Below, in pieces: positions 36,614 through 46,235 of a DNA stretch of 64,000 nt. The stretch is from Streptomyces tsukubensis (GTDB taxonomy: Bacteria > Actinomycetota > Actinomycetes > Streptomycetales > Streptomycetaceae). The position numbers and the translations under genes were made by a program. Where the stretch lies: contig NZ_CP045178.1 in the NCBI RefSeq assembly GCF_009296025.1, positions 1,550,001 through 1,614,000 of the forward strand, written 5' to 3'. Numbering within the stretch: position 1 is the first letter of the stretch; each line of letters starts with the position of its first letter. The notes under the pieces are model-generated. The model searched no databases and had not been told where the DNA came from. It worked only from the letters and a program-made list of their open reading frames with translations.

Positions 36614-37606
36614 TCATCCACCGGATACCGGAGTGGGCTCGGCGGAGCGTTCCAGCGCCCGCGAGAGCCGGTCCCTGGCCGCGGCGAGGTGCTCGGTGAG
36701 CCCTTCGGCCTCCAGCACCTCGAACTCGAAGCCGAGCAGCATCACATGGATGACGAGGACATCGAGACTGGCGGCCCCGGTCCGCAGCAGGCAGGTCGTG
36801 TCGCTCTCCGGCTCGATCGCCCCCGAAGTCGGCGTGACGCGCCCCGCGGCCGTCTCCGCCGATACCAGCAGCCTGATCACGGCCCGCGCCGAATAGACCC
36901 GGCTGGAGACCCCCTCGGAGACGTAGGCGGCCAGATCGTCGGCCGGCGGATCGCGGGGCTCGAACCGAGGACCGTGCGGCGGCTTCGGCGAGATGCGGTC
37001 GACGCGGAAGGTGCGCCAGGCGGAGCGGTCCACGTCCCAGGCGACGAGGTACCAGCGGCGCTCGGTACAGACCAGGCGGTGCGGTTCGACGGTGCGGCGG
37101 GTGACGGTGCCCCCGTGGTCGCGGTAGGAGAACCGCAGCCGTCGGCTGTCGCGGCACAGGTGGGCGAGTTCGGTGAGGAGCGACGGGTCGATCGTCGCCT
37201 CCCGCGCGGGCCGCATCATCGGCACGGTGAAGGCGTTGAGCGCGCCGACCCGGTGACGCAGCCTCCCCGGCAGGACCTGTTCGAGTTTGGCGAGGGCCCG
37301 GACCGAGGACTCACCGATGCCCTCTACGCCGCCGCCTGCGGCCTGGCGCAGTCCCACCGCGACGGCCACGGCCTCGTCGTCGTCGAGCAGCAGCGGCGGC
37401 AGTTCGGCGCCTGCACCCAACTGGTAGCCGCCACCGGTCCCCGGGGTCGCGTTGACGGGATAGCCGAGTTCCCTGAGACGGTCGACGTCGCGCCGCACCG
37501 TGCGCGGGGTGACGCCGAGGCGGTCGGCCAGTGCCGCACCGGACCACTCACGGTGTGCCTGGAGCAGCGAGAGCAGACGCAGCAGTCGTGCCGAGGTCTC
37601 CAACAT
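36614..37606 (-). CDS. WYL-domain transcriptional regulator
   Basis: The 330-residue protein has an N-terminal winged helix (LADRLGVTPRTVRRDVDRL) and a WYL domain near residues 140-220 (RRWYLVAWDVD, FRVDRI), then the WCX-like C-terminal extension. WYL regulators bind small ligands or nucleic acid and act locally or globally. No obvious partner gene lies next to it; upstream is a cytochrome P450 relic, which may have been the original target. The family commonly serves as a repressor, but nothing here shows direction. Confidence 0.9.
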   Translation of the reverse strand: MLETSARLLRLLSLLQAHREWSGAALADRLGVTPRTVRRDVDRLRELGYPVNATPGTGGGYQLGAGAELPPLLLDDDEAVAVAVGLRQAAGGGVEGIGESSVRALAKLEQVLPGRLRHRVGALNAFTVPMMRPAREATIDPSLLTELAHLCRDSRRLRFSYRDHGGTVTRRTVEPHRLVCTERRWYLVAWDVDRSAWRTFRVDRISPKPPHGPRFEPRDPPADDLAAYVSEGVSSRVYSARAVIRLLVSAETAAGRVTPTSGAIEPESDTTCLLRTGAASLDVLVIHVMLLGFEFEVLEAEGLTEHLAAARDRLSRALERSAEPTPVSGG

Positions 37607-37659
37607 GCGGGGAAGTCTGCCAGGGATCGCGGACCATCACGGTCCGCGATCCGTCCGCG

Positions 37660-37855
37660 CGGAGGCCGCCTCGTGGATCCGGTCGGCGACCACGCGGTCT
37701 CCTCCCGGGCGAGGTGCGCGCCGGGACAGCGGTGGGCGCCGTGCCCGAACCCGACGTGGGACCACCGGCCGGGGTGGGTGAGGAGCGCCTCGGTCCCATG
37801 GGCGATGAGGTTGACGGTGGTGATGTGCCCCGCGACGACGAGGTTCAGGACGGGC
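37660..37855 (-). pseudogene. cytochrome P450 relic
   Basis: On the minus strand the peptide VAGHITTVNLIAHG, the P450 I-helix oxygen-binding region, runs after a few residues directly into GFGHGAHRCPGAHLARE, the haem-binding Cys loop (FxxGxHxCxG). In an intact P450 about 90 residues separate these motifs, and about 220 precede the first. The remnant is therefore internally deleted and lacks its N-terminus; the C-terminus appears to shift frame. Confidence 0.8.
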
Positions 37856-37879
37856 GCGGCCGGTCCGTCCGCGCCCCTC

Positions 37880-38791
37880 TCAGCCCTTCCCTTCCTGCTC
37901 CACCGCGCCCTCGGAGACCGAAACAACCCTGATGACCAGGTCGTTGTCCTGGGTGAAGGCCGGACCCACCAGCGCCGAGCCGTCGGCCGCCGCGCACACC
38001 ACCGCCGGATAGGTGTAGATCTGCCGCTTGTCGACCACGTCGTCGAGCAGCCTGGCCAGCCGCACTTCGGGACCCGACTCCCCCGAGGGCCGCAGCCACA
38101 GCTGCCAGTCGCCCCTGGCGCTCTCGGCGAGCCCCGGGTGGTCCAGGGCGATGGTGAACTCCGCGCCCACGCCCGTCGCCTCGGCCCGACGGACAGCGCC
38201 GCCGTCCGCCCCGTACCTGGCCTCCGCGTAGGCACCGGCGCCGAGTTGGGTGCCGTAGAGCCTCCCGCTGACCGTGGTCGTCCCGGTACCGACGTGGATC
38301 TCGCCCGCCTCTGCGTGCGGGGCGCGCCGCCAGCTCCGCACGGTGAGATTGCCGTACTTGGTGACGTACGGGATCCGCACGGCGACATGGCCGAGCGAGC
38401 CGCTCGGGCTGCGGTCGAGCAGTGAGCGCAGGTCACCCACGCCGAGCACGAGACGTTCCGGCTCGGCTCCGTACAGCTCGGCGTAGGCGTCCCAGCGGCC
38501 CTCCGCCAACTCCACCGTGCTCGGCAGCGCCGCCCGCAGCCGGCCGTCACCGGTCGGCGTGAGCGGCAGCCGCACCTCGTCCTCGTCGACGCGCCTGCGC
38601 AGCAGCAGGTGGGCGATGCCCTCCCCACCGGGATCGGCGAGGTCGAAGGTGAGGCCTCCCGCGGAGTCCGCGATGCAGTCGGCGCAGGGCGGGCCCTGGC
38701 CGTCGGCCTGGCCGGGGCCCTCGGTGGAGGCCGGGCCTCCCACCGGTCCCCGTGGGCGCCTCGGCGCGGGCGGAGTGGCCAGGGTCGTCAT
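37880..38791 (-). CDS. hypothetical protein coupled to a glycosyltransferase gene
   Basis: I do not recognise this 303-residue family. Residues 1-35 are Pro/Gly-rich with a CADC pair; the rest is rich in beta-strand-like segments with no signal peptide or membrane segment. The blocks DAYAELYGAEPERLVLGVGD and YVTKYGNLTVRSW are similar in style to extra domains that accompany cell-wall glycosyltransferases in Streptomyces. The ATG at 38791 overlaps the stop of the GT4 gene in ATGA, so it is translated with it. The 3' flank is the P450 relic. Confidence 0.75.
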   Translation of the reverse strand: MTTLATPPAPRRPRGPVGGPASTEGPGQADGQGPPCADCIADSAGGLTFDLADPGGEGIAHLLLRRRVDEDEVRLPLTPTGDGRLRAALPSTVELAEGRWDAYAELYGAEPERLVLGVGDLRSLLDRSPSGSLGHVAVRIPYVTKYGNLTVRSWRRAPHAEAGEIHVGTGTTTVSGRLYGTQLGAGAYAEARYGADGGAVRRAEATGVGAEFTIALDHPGLAESARGDWQLWLRPSGESGPEVRLARLLDDVVDKRQIYTYPAVVCAAADGSALVGPAFTQDNDLVIRVVSVSEGAVEQEGKG

Positions 38792-40056
38792 GCGGTGCGC
38801 CCCTTTCTCCATGTCGTTCTTCCGGCGTCGCGGACGGCGTAGGCGCCGCTCAGAAGCGTGCCGCGGGTGCGGTGCAGCGAGGCTCGCACCCGGCCGCCCA
38901 TGTGACGTCCGCGGCGGGCCAGGGACGAGGTGAACAGTGTCTCGTACCGCTCCGCGATCCTGCCCGGGTCGAACCGCGCGGAGGATTCCAGCGCGGCCCC
39001 GGACATCCGCAGCCGCAGTTCGTCGTCGTTGATGAGTTCCAGCAGCCCCGCCGCGACCGCGCCCCTGTCGCCGACGCGCACCAGCCTGCCGTCCACCCCG
39101 TTGTTGATGATCTCGCCGGGGCCGAGAGGACAGTCGGTGGAGACGACGGGCAGCCCGCACCTTATCGCTTCGACGATCGTCATCCCGAACGACTCCAGAC
39201 TGGAGGTGACGGCGCCGATCGACCCCTTGACCCACTCGGGCTCGATGGGGTGGGTGGGGCCCATCAGATAGACATGGTTGTAGAGGCCCAGCCGGTCGAT
39301 CAGCTCGCGCAACCGTTCCCTCTGCGCCCCGCCCCCGTAGATGCGCAGCCGCCAGTCCGGGCGTTCGGCCCGCACCGTGTCGAAGGCCTTGACCAGCAGG
39401 TCGTAGCGTTTCAGCGGGGCGAGCCTGCCCGCGGCCACGACCCACTTGCCGTGGCCGTCCGCGGGTTCGATCCGCGGCGCGGGCACCGGATTGGGCACGG
39501 CCTCGACGTGGACACCCGGCAGCCGCATCTTGCGCCGGTAGACCGCCGCGTCGGCCTCGGTGGTGGTGGTGAACACGTCGAGTCGCGGGTAGGCGCCGCG
39601 GAGTTGGAGGCGCAGCTCGCGCGAGTGGGTGTCCAGGGTGAGGTGCTCCTGGCCCACGAGCAGCGGTCCGCGCCTGGTCTGGGTGGCCAGGTGGTAGTTG
39701 AGTCCCGGCCTCGTGCTCACGACGATGTCCGCCCGGACACTGCGCAGGTAGTGGGCGATCCGCAGGTCCGTGAGGGCGCTGTACTGCCGGTAACGGCCCT
39801 CCGTCGAGGGGAAGACCTTCGCGGGGACGTAGTGGCGCGGATCGTCCCCGTCGTAGTCGGGGCTGTCCTTGCGCAGATCGACGAGGTGACGCAGCCGGAT
39901 ACGCGGGGCGGGCGCGAAGACGGGTTCCTCCCTGTTGCGGAAGACGGAGACGATCTCGACATCGTGCTGCTCGGCGAGCGCGCCCGCAAGGTTGTACGTC
40001 GTGCGGATCGTCCCTCCGATCCCGTAAGCGTTGTGGATCAGGAATGAAATATGCAT
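38788..40056 (-). CDS. GT4 family glycosyltransferase
   Basis: The 422-residue protein has a GT-B fold: an N-terminal acceptor domain starting ISFLIHNAYGIGGTIRT and a C-terminal donor domain with IYGGGAQRERLREL and the E-x7-E motif ESFGMTIVE. It transfers a sugar from an activated donor, probably to a polysaccharide or glycolipid of the envelope. The C-terminal 70 residues are basic and may be membrane-associated. It overlaps the downstream hypothetical gene and is preceded by about 580 bases without a gene. Confidence 0.92.
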   Translation of the reverse strand: MHISFLIHNAYGIGGTIRTTYNLAGALAEQHDVEIVSVFRNREEPVFAPAPRIRLRHLVDLRKDSPDYDGDDPRHYVPAKVFPSTEGRYRQYSALTDLRIAHYLRSVRADIVVSTRPGLNYHLATQTRRGPLLVGQEHLTLDTHSRELRLQLRGAYPRLDVFTTTTEADAAVYRRKMRLPGVHVEAVPNPVPAPRIEPADGHGKWVVAAGRLAPLKRYDLLVKAFDTVRAERPDWRLRIYGGGAQRERLRELIDRLGLYNHVYLMGPTHPIEPEWVKGSIGAVTSSLESFGMTIVEAIRCGLPVVSTDCPLGPGEIINNGVDGRLVRVGDRGAVAAGLLELINDDELRLRMSGAALESSARFDPGRIAERYETLFTSSLARRGRHMGGRVRASLHRTRGTLLSGAYAVRDAGRTTWRKGRTA

Positions 40057-40640
40057 ACGTCCCGTATCCCGCTCTTCCTCGCGGACAGTCCGTCTCGTCC
40101 GCCTACCTGGGGGTTAGACGGCTCTGCCGGCCAGGAGGTTGGGTGCCATCATCGTCTTGTTCTGCAAGCGTTGCGGTATTGGTAGGCGGTATCGGGAACC
40201 CTCGGACGGCGCCGCAGGTCACGCGGGATGACCAACGTTTGGGCAACTGCGACGCAATGCCAGCCGAACGGCCGCACGCAGACGTTCGGGGAGCGGAAAC
40301 ACGTACGAGCGGCGCGTGGACACCTCCAACCCCAGGTGGCGATTTCCAGCCACCCGATTTCCCGCTGCATTTCATGATTTGTCGACCCGTCTCCGGGCTG
40401 ACCCCGTCGGCTCCTCCCCTGCCAAAGGGCCACTGTCCAGCCACTGTTGCCGACTCGTGACCGGTTTCGCCTCACGCGGCCCGACACTCACGCGCCTCGG
40501 GGAATGGGTCGATTCCATGGGCCGGGCGGCGTGACCCCGGCACACGCTGTCCCGTTGTCCTCTTCATGAGCCGGGACCCGCCCGGTGCGTGAGCCGGGCC
40601 CACCGGTCACGCGGATCCACACGATTCCGAGGAGCCACCG
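40057..40640. other. intergenic region, no gene recognised
   Basis: Both strands were read and no protein-like frame or RNA gene was found. The middle (40110-40380) is less GC-rich than the surroundings. The right end carries the GAGGAG ribosome site of the gene at 40641. Confidence 0.5.
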
Positions 40641-41432
40641 GTGCCGCGCATGCTCGACGTCAGCGACGAGGTACGAACCGAGATCGGCGACGAAGAGGCC
40701 GACCGGCTGCTCGCCGGGGACAGCTCTCCCGGCGGTTACGACTGCACGTCCTGCCGCACCCCTGGCGACTCAGGACAGGAACGCACCAGCACGGTCCTCT
40801 TCGTCGGCGACGAGACCGCCGTTCTCGCCTTCGCCCACTCCACCTGCCTGCCCTCGCAGGTCGTCCGCGTCTCCGAGGAGCAGCTCCAGGGAGCCGTACG
40901 CTCGATCACGGCCGACGGCGAGGACGGCGAGGGCCAGCAGCCGGGCGACCTGCCCGAGCAGGCCGTTCTCGGGGTCACCAGCGGCCTCGTCCTTATCGAG
41001 GGTGAGCTGCACCCCGCCCTGGTGGTCGAACCGACAGGCCCGATCGCCAGGCCGGGCGGCTCGGACGACAACGGCGACGAGTTCCTGCCGCTCCTGAGCG
41101 AACAGGGGTTCCAGCCGGCCGCCAGCACCGCCGAGGTGCCGCCCGTGCTGCATGGCTGGTCCGTGCTGCTCGCCATGGGTCAGCTGCACGCCGTGCTCCA
41201 GCCGGGCACCGGCGGCGGGGCGGCCGTCGCCTGGTGGCAGGCGCATCAGCCGCTCCAGGTCACCGAGGGGTGGCGGACCGCGGCCAACAAGCGGCAGACG
41301 GTTCTCGTCTACGCGGCCCCCGCGGGCACCATCGGCAGGCAGCCGCGCGAGGACCTGCTCCGCGACGCCCTCGACAAGGCCGCGGCGGCCGGGCGGCTCG
41401 TCGCCGCCTCCATGCCGCTGGCCGGCACCTGA
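40641..41432 (+). CDS. hypothetical actinobacterial protein
   Basis: The 263-residue protein has no signal or membrane segment. An N-terminal segment contains a CxxC pair (DCTSCRT), then two alternating-hydrophobic blocks and a C-terminal block ending AAGRLVAASMPLAG. I do not recognise the family. GTG 40641 is chosen for GAGGAG ten bases upstream; an ATG at 40650 is also possible. Codon use is typical of the window. Confidence 0.8.
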   Translation: MPRMLDVSDEVRTEIGDEEADRLLAGDSSPGGYDCTSCRTPGDSGQERTSTVLFVGDETAVLAFAHSTCLPSQVVRVSEEQLQGAVRSITADGEDGEGQQPGDLPEQAVLGVTSGLVLIEGELHPALVVEPTGPIARPGGSDDNGDEFLPLLSEQGFQPAASTAEVPPVLHGWSVLLAMGQLHAVLQPGTGGGAAVAWWQAHQPLQVTEGWRTAANKRQTVLVYAAPAGTIGRQPREDLLRDALDKAAAAGRLVAASMPLAGT

Positions 41433-41577
41433 GCCCGAGCGGTACCGCCGTGGCGCGCCCGCTCCCCCGCGCCCGCTCCCCCGCGGCCGCGCCACGGCGG
41501 TTCCCGGCCGGTCCGCCGGGTCCCTCTCCGGGCCCGGCGCCCGCGTGTCCGCGCGCCCCGTGACGGGGATCCGGTGA

Positions 41578-42036
41578 ATGCGCGGCCTCGGGCCGCATCC
41601 GGCGGGCTCCGGGGTCGTTTGCACGTACGTGCACCTCTACGAGCCCTCCCGCCGCCAGATCCCTTCGATGCGCCCCGCGCAGGAGCCCGGCGCCGTCCCC
41701 TCGGTCACGCCGATCTACGACGAGCTGTACGCCGAGTACCGCAGGCTGTTCCGTACCCTGCCCGGCGATCGCAGCGGCGAGGACGAACTGGGCCTGCCGA
41801 CCTTCGGCAGCGGGCCGCACGGCAACGGCTACGGCATGGGGGGCTACGGCATGGGGGGCTACAGCGGGGCGTACGGGGACCGTCGCCCCGGACAGCCGAG
41901 CGGCTGGGGCTCCGCCTACGGCCCGCCCGGGGCGGGTACGGGAACCGGCTGGAGCAACGCGAGCGGGCGGCAGCACGACGCCGGGAACGTACGTCTCCCG
42001 GCCGCGCTGCCGCCCGCTCCGCGCAGGGGCCTCTGA
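41578..42036 (+). CDS. small hypothetical Gly/Tyr-rich protein
   Basis: The protein has a conserved-looking centre (VTPIYDELYAEYRRLFRTLPGDR) followed by a Gly/Tyr/Met-rich tail containing GYGMGGYGMGGY. The tail suggests disorder or self-association. The start is uncertain: ATG 41578 has a weak ribosome site and an unconvincing opening, and GTG 41629 or ATG 41668 may be the real start. Function is unknown. The stop lies inside the left arm of a terminator. Confidence 0.7.
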   Translation: MRGLGPHPAGSGVVCTYVHLYEPSRRQIPSMRPAQEPGAVPSVTPIYDELYAEYRRLFRTLPGDRSGEDELGLPTFGSGPHGNGYGMGGYGMGGYSGAYGDRRPGQPSGWGSAYGPPGAGTGTGWSNASGRQHDAGNVRLPAALPPAPRRGL

Positions 42037-42070
42037 CGGGGCGTACGCGAGGAGCCCCGTCAGAGGCCCC
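42026..42070. terminator. perfect 17-bp bidirectional terminator
   Basis: A perfect 17-base stem (42026-42042 with 42054-42070; arm beginning GGGGCCTCTGACG) has an 11-base loop. The stop codon of the gene ending at 42036 is inside the left arm. Confidence 0.85.
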
Positions 42071-42132
42071 CGCGCACCCGCCCGCACCCGCCGCTTCCGC
42101 GCCCTCGGTGGCCGCTCTCCGCCCCGCGGTGG

Positions 42133-43605
42133 CTACTTCTTGCGCCCGCGCCTCTCGCGCACACGCACCGAGATGTGGATCGGCGTCCCCTCGAAGCCGA
42201 ACTCCTCGCGGAGCCTGCGCTCCACGTACCGCCGGTAGCCGTGCTCGATGAAACCGGAGGCGAAGAGCACGAACCGAGGAGGCTTGGTGCCGGCCTGCGT
42301 GCCGAAGAGGATGCGGGGCTGCTTGCCGCCGCGGATCGGGTGCGGGTGGGACGAGACCAGCTCACCGAGGAAGGCGTTGAGCCTGCCGGTGGGCACGCGT
42401 GTCTCCCAGCCCTCGATGGCCGTCTCGATCGCGGGGACCAGCTTCTCCATGTGGCGGCCGGTCAGCGCGGAGACGTTGACCCGGGGCGCCCACGCGACCT
42501 GCGCCAGCTCCGTCTCGATCTCCCGCTCCAGGTAGTAGCGGCGCTCGTCGTCGAGGGTGTCCCACTTGTTGAACGCGAGGACAAGGGCACGCCCCGCCTC
42601 GACGGCCATGGTGACGATCCGCTGGTCCTGGACGCTGATGGACTCGGACACGTCGATGAGGACGACGGCGACCTCGGCCTTCTCGACCGCCGCCGCGGTA
42701 CGCAGCGAGGCGTAGTAGTCGGCGCCCTGCTGGAGGTGGACACGCTTGCGGATACCCGCGGTGTCGACGAACTTCCATACGACGCCACCGAGTTGGATCA
42801 GTTCGTCGACCGGGTCACGGGTCGTGCCCGCGATCTGGTTGACGACGACCCTGTCCTCATTGGCGACCTTGTTCAGCAGCGACGACTTGCCGACGTTGGG
42901 GCGGCCGATGAGGGCGATGCGGCGGGGACCGCCGAGCACGGCGCCGCCGAAGGTCATCCGGGGCGCCTCGGGCAGGGCCTCGATGACCGCGTCGAGCATG
43001 TCACCGGTGCCGCGGCCGTGCAGCGCGGAGACGGGGTGCGGTTCGCCGAGGCCCAGGGACCAGAGCGCCGTCGCGTCGGCCTCGCCGGAGAGCCCGTCGA
43101 CCTTGTTGGCGCAGAGCACGACGGGCTTGCCCGCCTTGCGCAGCAGCCGTACCACGGCCTGGTCGGTGTCGGTGGCTCCGACGGTGGAGTCCACCACGAA
43201 GACCACCGCGTCCGCCGCCTCGATGGCGTACTCGGCCTGGGCGGCGACGGAGGCGTCGATGCCGAGGACGTCCTGTTCCCAGCCGCCGGTGTCGACGAGC
43301 TTGAAGCGGCTGCCCGACCACTCGGCCTCGTAGGTCACGCGGTCACGGGTGACGCCTGGCTTGTCCTCGACGACCGCCTCACGGCGGCCGATGATCCGGT
43401 TCACCAGGGTCGACTTGCCGACATTGGGGCGGCCGACGACGGCGAGGACGGGCAGCGGTCCGTGGCCCGCCTCCTCGATGGCGCCCTCGACGTCCTCGAT
43501 GTCGAAGCCCTCTTCGGCGGCGAGCTCCATGAACCGCTCGTACTCGGCGTCGCCGAGCGCCCCGTGCTCGGGCTCCGGGCCGTCGGGCTGGGTCTGGTCG
43601 TTCAT
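42133..43605 (-). CDS. der: ribosome-associated GTPase Der (EngA)
   Basis: The 490-residue protein has two tandem GTPase domains, each with GRPNVGKS in the P-loop, DTGGW and DTAGI switch motifs, and NKVD/NKWD specificity motifs. A C-terminal KH-like domain ([18 protein letters not shown]) follows. Der assists 50S ribosome assembly and is essential in most bacteria. The acidic N-terminal extension of about 60 residues is typical of actinobacteria. ATG 43605 (MNDQTQPDG) is chosen. It is the last gene of a plsC-cmk-tyrA-aroH run. Confidence 0.96.
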   Translation of the reverse strand: MNDQTQPDGPEPEHGALGDAEYERFMELAAEEGFDIEDVEGAIEEAGHGPLPVLAVVGRPNVGKSTLVNRIIGRREAVVEDKPGVTRDRVTYEAEWSGSRFKLVDTGGWEQDVLGIDASVAAQAEYAIEAADAVVFVVDSTVGATDTDQAVVRLLRKAGKPVVLCANKVDGLSGEADATALWSLGLGEPHPVSALHGRGTGDMLDAVIEALPEAPRMTFGGAVLGGPRRIALIGRPNVGKSSLLNKVANEDRVVVNQIAGTTRDPVDELIQLGGVVWKFVDTAGIRKRVHLQQGADYYASLRTAAAVEKAEVAVVLIDVSESISVQDQRIVTMAVEAGRALVLAFNKWDTLDDERRYYLEREIETELAQVAWAPRVNVSALTGRHMEKLVPAIETAIEGWETRVPTGRLNAFLGELVSSHPHPIRGGKQPRILFGTQAGTKPPRFVLFASGFIEHGYRRYVERRLREEFGFEGTPIHISVRVRERRGRKK

Positions 43606-43656
43606 GAAGTCCGTACCTCTGTCATCCGTCATCGGCGGCGTCACTGTCGTGAGCCG

Positions 43657-44328
43657 CTACTCAAGTGTCGCCGAGCGCCCGGTGAGGCGCCTGGCGTTCG
43701 CCAGGTGGGCGGTGAGCCTGTCCTGGATCCGCACGGTGGCCTCGTCGAGCACCTTGCGCGTACGTGGACCGCTGCCGTCGCCCGCCCGGAAGGCGTCCCC
43801 GAAGACGAGGTCGATCCTGCCGCGCAGAGCGGGCAGTCCCGGTACGAGCCTGCCGGCGCGGTCCGTGGAGCCGAGCACCGCCACCGGGACGATCGGCGCC
43901 CCGCTGCGTACCGCGAAGTACGCGAGCCCTGCCCGTAGTGCGGCGAAGTCCCCCTCACCGCGGGTGCCCTCGGGAAAGATCCCGAGGACGCCGCCGTCCG
44001 CCAGAACGCCCAGGGCGTCCGTGATGGCGGCGCGGTCGGCGCCCGTACGGTCCACCCTGACCTGTCCGATACCGCGCAGGAACGGGTCGAGCGGACCGAC
44101 GAACGCCTCTTTCTTGATCAGGAAGTGCACCGGCCTCGGCGCGGTCCCCATCACCATCGGGCCGTCGATCATGTGGGAGTGGTTGACGGCGAGGATCACG
44201 GGGCCGGAGGCGGGGACGCGCCAGGCGCCCAGCACACGCGGCTTCCACAAGCCGTTCATCAGCCCGACGCCGATCCCCCGGCCGACGGCCGCGCCGCGCT
44301 CCGAGGGAGCCGTGGAGCCTTCTGTCAC
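43657..44328 (-). CDS. 1-acyl-sn-glycerol-3-phosphate acyltransferase (PlsC family)
   Basis: The 223-residue protein has the acyltransferase motif I NHSHMIDG (NHx4D) and motif III FPEGTRG. The family acylates lysophosphatidic acid to phosphatidic acid, an early step in phospholipid synthesis. GTG 44328 overlaps the cmk stop in GTGA. It is frequently found between cmk and der in actinobacteria, and here the three genes are closely packed. Confidence 0.92.
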   Translation of the reverse strand: MTEGSTAPSERGAAVGRGIGVGLMNGLWKPRVLGAWRVPASGPVILAVNHSHMIDGPMVMGTAPRPVHFLIKKEAFVGPLDPFLRGIGQVRVDRTGADRAAITDALGVLADGGVLGIFPEGTRGEGDFAALRAGLAYFAVRSGAPIVPVAVLGSTDRAGRLVPGLPALRGRIDLVFGDAFRAGDGSGPRTRKVLDEATVRIQDRLTAHLANARRLTGRSATLE

Positions 44329-45002
44329 CTGGCCGCCCGCTTCTCCTCGACGAGGGTGACGACACACTCGATGACCTGCTGGAGGGTGAGCTCCGTGGTG
44401 TCGACCTCGACCGCGTCGTCCGCCTTGGCGAGCGGGGAGGTCTTGCGGCCCGAGTCGGCCGCGTCCCGCTGTATCAGCGCCTCGCGGGTGGCGGCCAGGT
44501 CACCGGCCTCCTTGCCCTTCAGTTCGCCGCTGCGGCGGGCCGCGCGGGCCTCGGGAGAGGCGGTGAGGAAGATCTTGAGGTCGGCGTCGGGCAGCACCGT
44601 GGTGCCGATGTCCCGGCCCTCGACCACGATGCCACCGGCCTCGCGGGCGATCGAACGCTGAAGTTCGGTGATCCTCGTGCGCACCTCGGGGACCGCGCTG
44701 ACCGCGCTGACCTTGGAGGTCACGTCCTGGGTCCTGATGGGCCCGGCCACGTCGACGCCGTCGACGGTGATGGCAGGAGCGGCCGGGTCGGTGCCCGAGA
44801 CGATCTCGGGCTTCTCGGCCGCGCCCGCGATCGCCTGCGGGTCTGCGACGTCGATCCCGTTGCTCACCATCCACCAGGTGATCGCCCGGTACTGCGCGCC
44901 GGTGTCCAGGTAGCGCAGGCCCAGCTCGGCGGCGACCGCCTTCGAGGTGCTGGACTTGCCCGTGCCGGAGGGGCCGTCGATGGCGACGATCACGGATTCC
45001 AC
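44325..45002 (-). CDS. cmk: cytidylate kinase
   Basis: The 225-residue protein has the P-loop IDGPSGTGKSSTSK at the N-terminus and the nucleoside monophosphate kinase motif YLDTGAQYRAITWW. It phosphorylates CMP and dCMP. GTG 45002 is preferred over GTG 45014, because the AGGAAGG ribosome site directly abuts the latter. It overlaps plsC by four bases. About 150 bases of spacer separate it from tyrA upstream. Confidence 0.95.
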   Translation of the reverse strand: MESVIVAIDGPSGTGKSSTSKAVAAELGLRYLDTGAQYRAITWWMVSNGIDVADPQAIAGAAEKPEIVSGTDPAAPAITVDGVDVAGPIRTQDVTSKVSAVSAVPEVRTRITELQRSIAREAGGIVVEGRDIGTTVLPDADLKIFLTASPEARAARRSGELKGKEAGDLAATREALIQRDAADSGRKTSPLAKADDAVEVDTTELTLQQVIECVVTLVEEKRAAR

Positions 45003-45149
45003 GGTGAAGGACACCTTCCTGGTGCGTGGGAGCGGTGGAGCGGGACGCGGCGAGCCCTTGCACGCGGACGCCGAACCTCTAGGTTACTGGGTGGGCGGAC
45101 CGCTCCCGTCCGCGGCCATGATCCGCCCCGGCGCCGCCCCGCGCGGCCC

Positions 45150-46235
45150 CTACTGCCGGATCGACCAGCCACGTTCGCGCAGCGCCGCACTGAGTACGGG
45201 GGCGGCGCTCGGCTCGACCATGAGCTGGACCAGTCCCGCCTGCTGTCCGGTGGCGTGCTCGATCCTGACGTCCTCGATGTTGACCGCGGCCCGCCCGGCG
45301 TCGGCGAAGATCCTGGCCAGCTCGCCCGGCTGGTCGCTGATGAGGACGGCCACCGTCTCGTACGCGAGGGGGGCGGCCCCGTGTTTGCCCGGCACTCGGC
45401 CGCGTCCCTTGTTGCCCCGCCGCAGCAGCGTCTCCACCCCCGCGGCGCCCTCACCGCGCTTGGCGGGGTCGGCGGACTCCAGCAGCCGCAGCGCGCGTAC
45501 CGCGTCGTCCAGGTCGACCGCGACGGCGGAGAGCAGGTCGGCGACGGGCCCCGGGTTGGCGTTGAGGATGTCGATCCACATGGCCGGGTCGGAGGCGGCG
45601 ACGCGGGTGACATCGCGCACGCCCTGCCCGCAGAGCCGTACGGCGCCGTCGTCGGCCTTCTCCAGGCGCGCGGCCACCAGCGCGGACATGAGGTGCGGCA
45701 TGTGGGAGACGAGCGCGACGGCCCGGTCGTGGGCGTCGGCCGGCATGACGACCGGGACGGCCCGGCACAGGGAGACCAGCTCCAGCGCCTGGTTGAGCAC
45801 CTCGGTGTCCGTGCCAGGGGTGGGCGTGAGGACCCAGGGCCGGCCCTCGAAGAGGTCGGCGGTGGCGGCCAGCGGCCCCGACCGTTCCCGGCCCGCCATG
45901 GGATGGGTGCCGAGGTAGGTGGTCAGGTCGAGGCCACGCTCCTCCAGCTCCCTGCGGGGTCCGCCCTTGACGCTGGCCACATCGAGGTAGCCGCGCGCCG
46001 CCCCCCGGTCCATGGCCTCGGCCAGGGTGCGGGCGACGTGCGCGGGCGGCACGGCGACGATCGCGAGATCGACGGGGCCCTCGGGCTGCTCGTCGGTGCC
46101 CGCGCCGAGCGCGGCGGCGGTACGGGCCTGGCCCGGGTCGTGGTCGGTGAGGTACACCGTGACCCCACGGCCGACGAGGGCCAGGGCGGCGGAGGTACCG
46201 ATGAGGCCGGTACCGATGACGAGGGCGGTTCTCAC
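45150..46235 (-). CDS. tyrA: prephenate dehydrogenase
   Basis: The 361-residue protein has an N-terminal NAD-binding motif (VIGTGLIGTSAALAL), the active-site region GTHPMAGRERSG, and a helical dimerisation domain. A C-terminal ACT-like domain near residues 290-361 (VAVLISDQPGELARIF) implies feedback control by tyrosine. It catalyses oxidative decarboxylation of prephenate in tyrosine synthesis. GTG 46235 overlaps the stop of aroH (GTGA), so the two enzymes, consecutive in the pathway, are co-translated. Confidence 0.95.
   Translation of the reverse strand: MRTALVIGTGLIGTSAALALVGRGVTVYLTDHDPGQARTAAALGAGTDEQPEGPVDLAIVAVPPAHVARTLAEAMDRGAARGYLDVASVKGGPRRELEERGLDLTTYLGTHPMAGRERSGPLAATADLFEGRPWVLTPTPGTDTEVLNQALELVSLCRAVPVVMPADAHDRAVALVSHMPHLMSALVAARLEKADDGAVRLCGQGVRDVTRVAASDPAMWIDILNANPGPVADLLSAVAVDLDDAVRALRLLESADPAKRGEGAAGVETLLRRGNKGRGRVPGKHGAAPLAYETVAVLISDQPGELARIFADAGRAAVNIEDVRIEHATGQQAGLVQLMVEPSAAPVLSAALRERGWSIRQ

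Noticed and set aside
36522..36896. GTG-start frame with a good ribosome site running into the WYL gene's antisense
   Set aside because: After about 90 bases it is antisense to a clear regulator gene and loses protein character; at most it is a truncated gene start.
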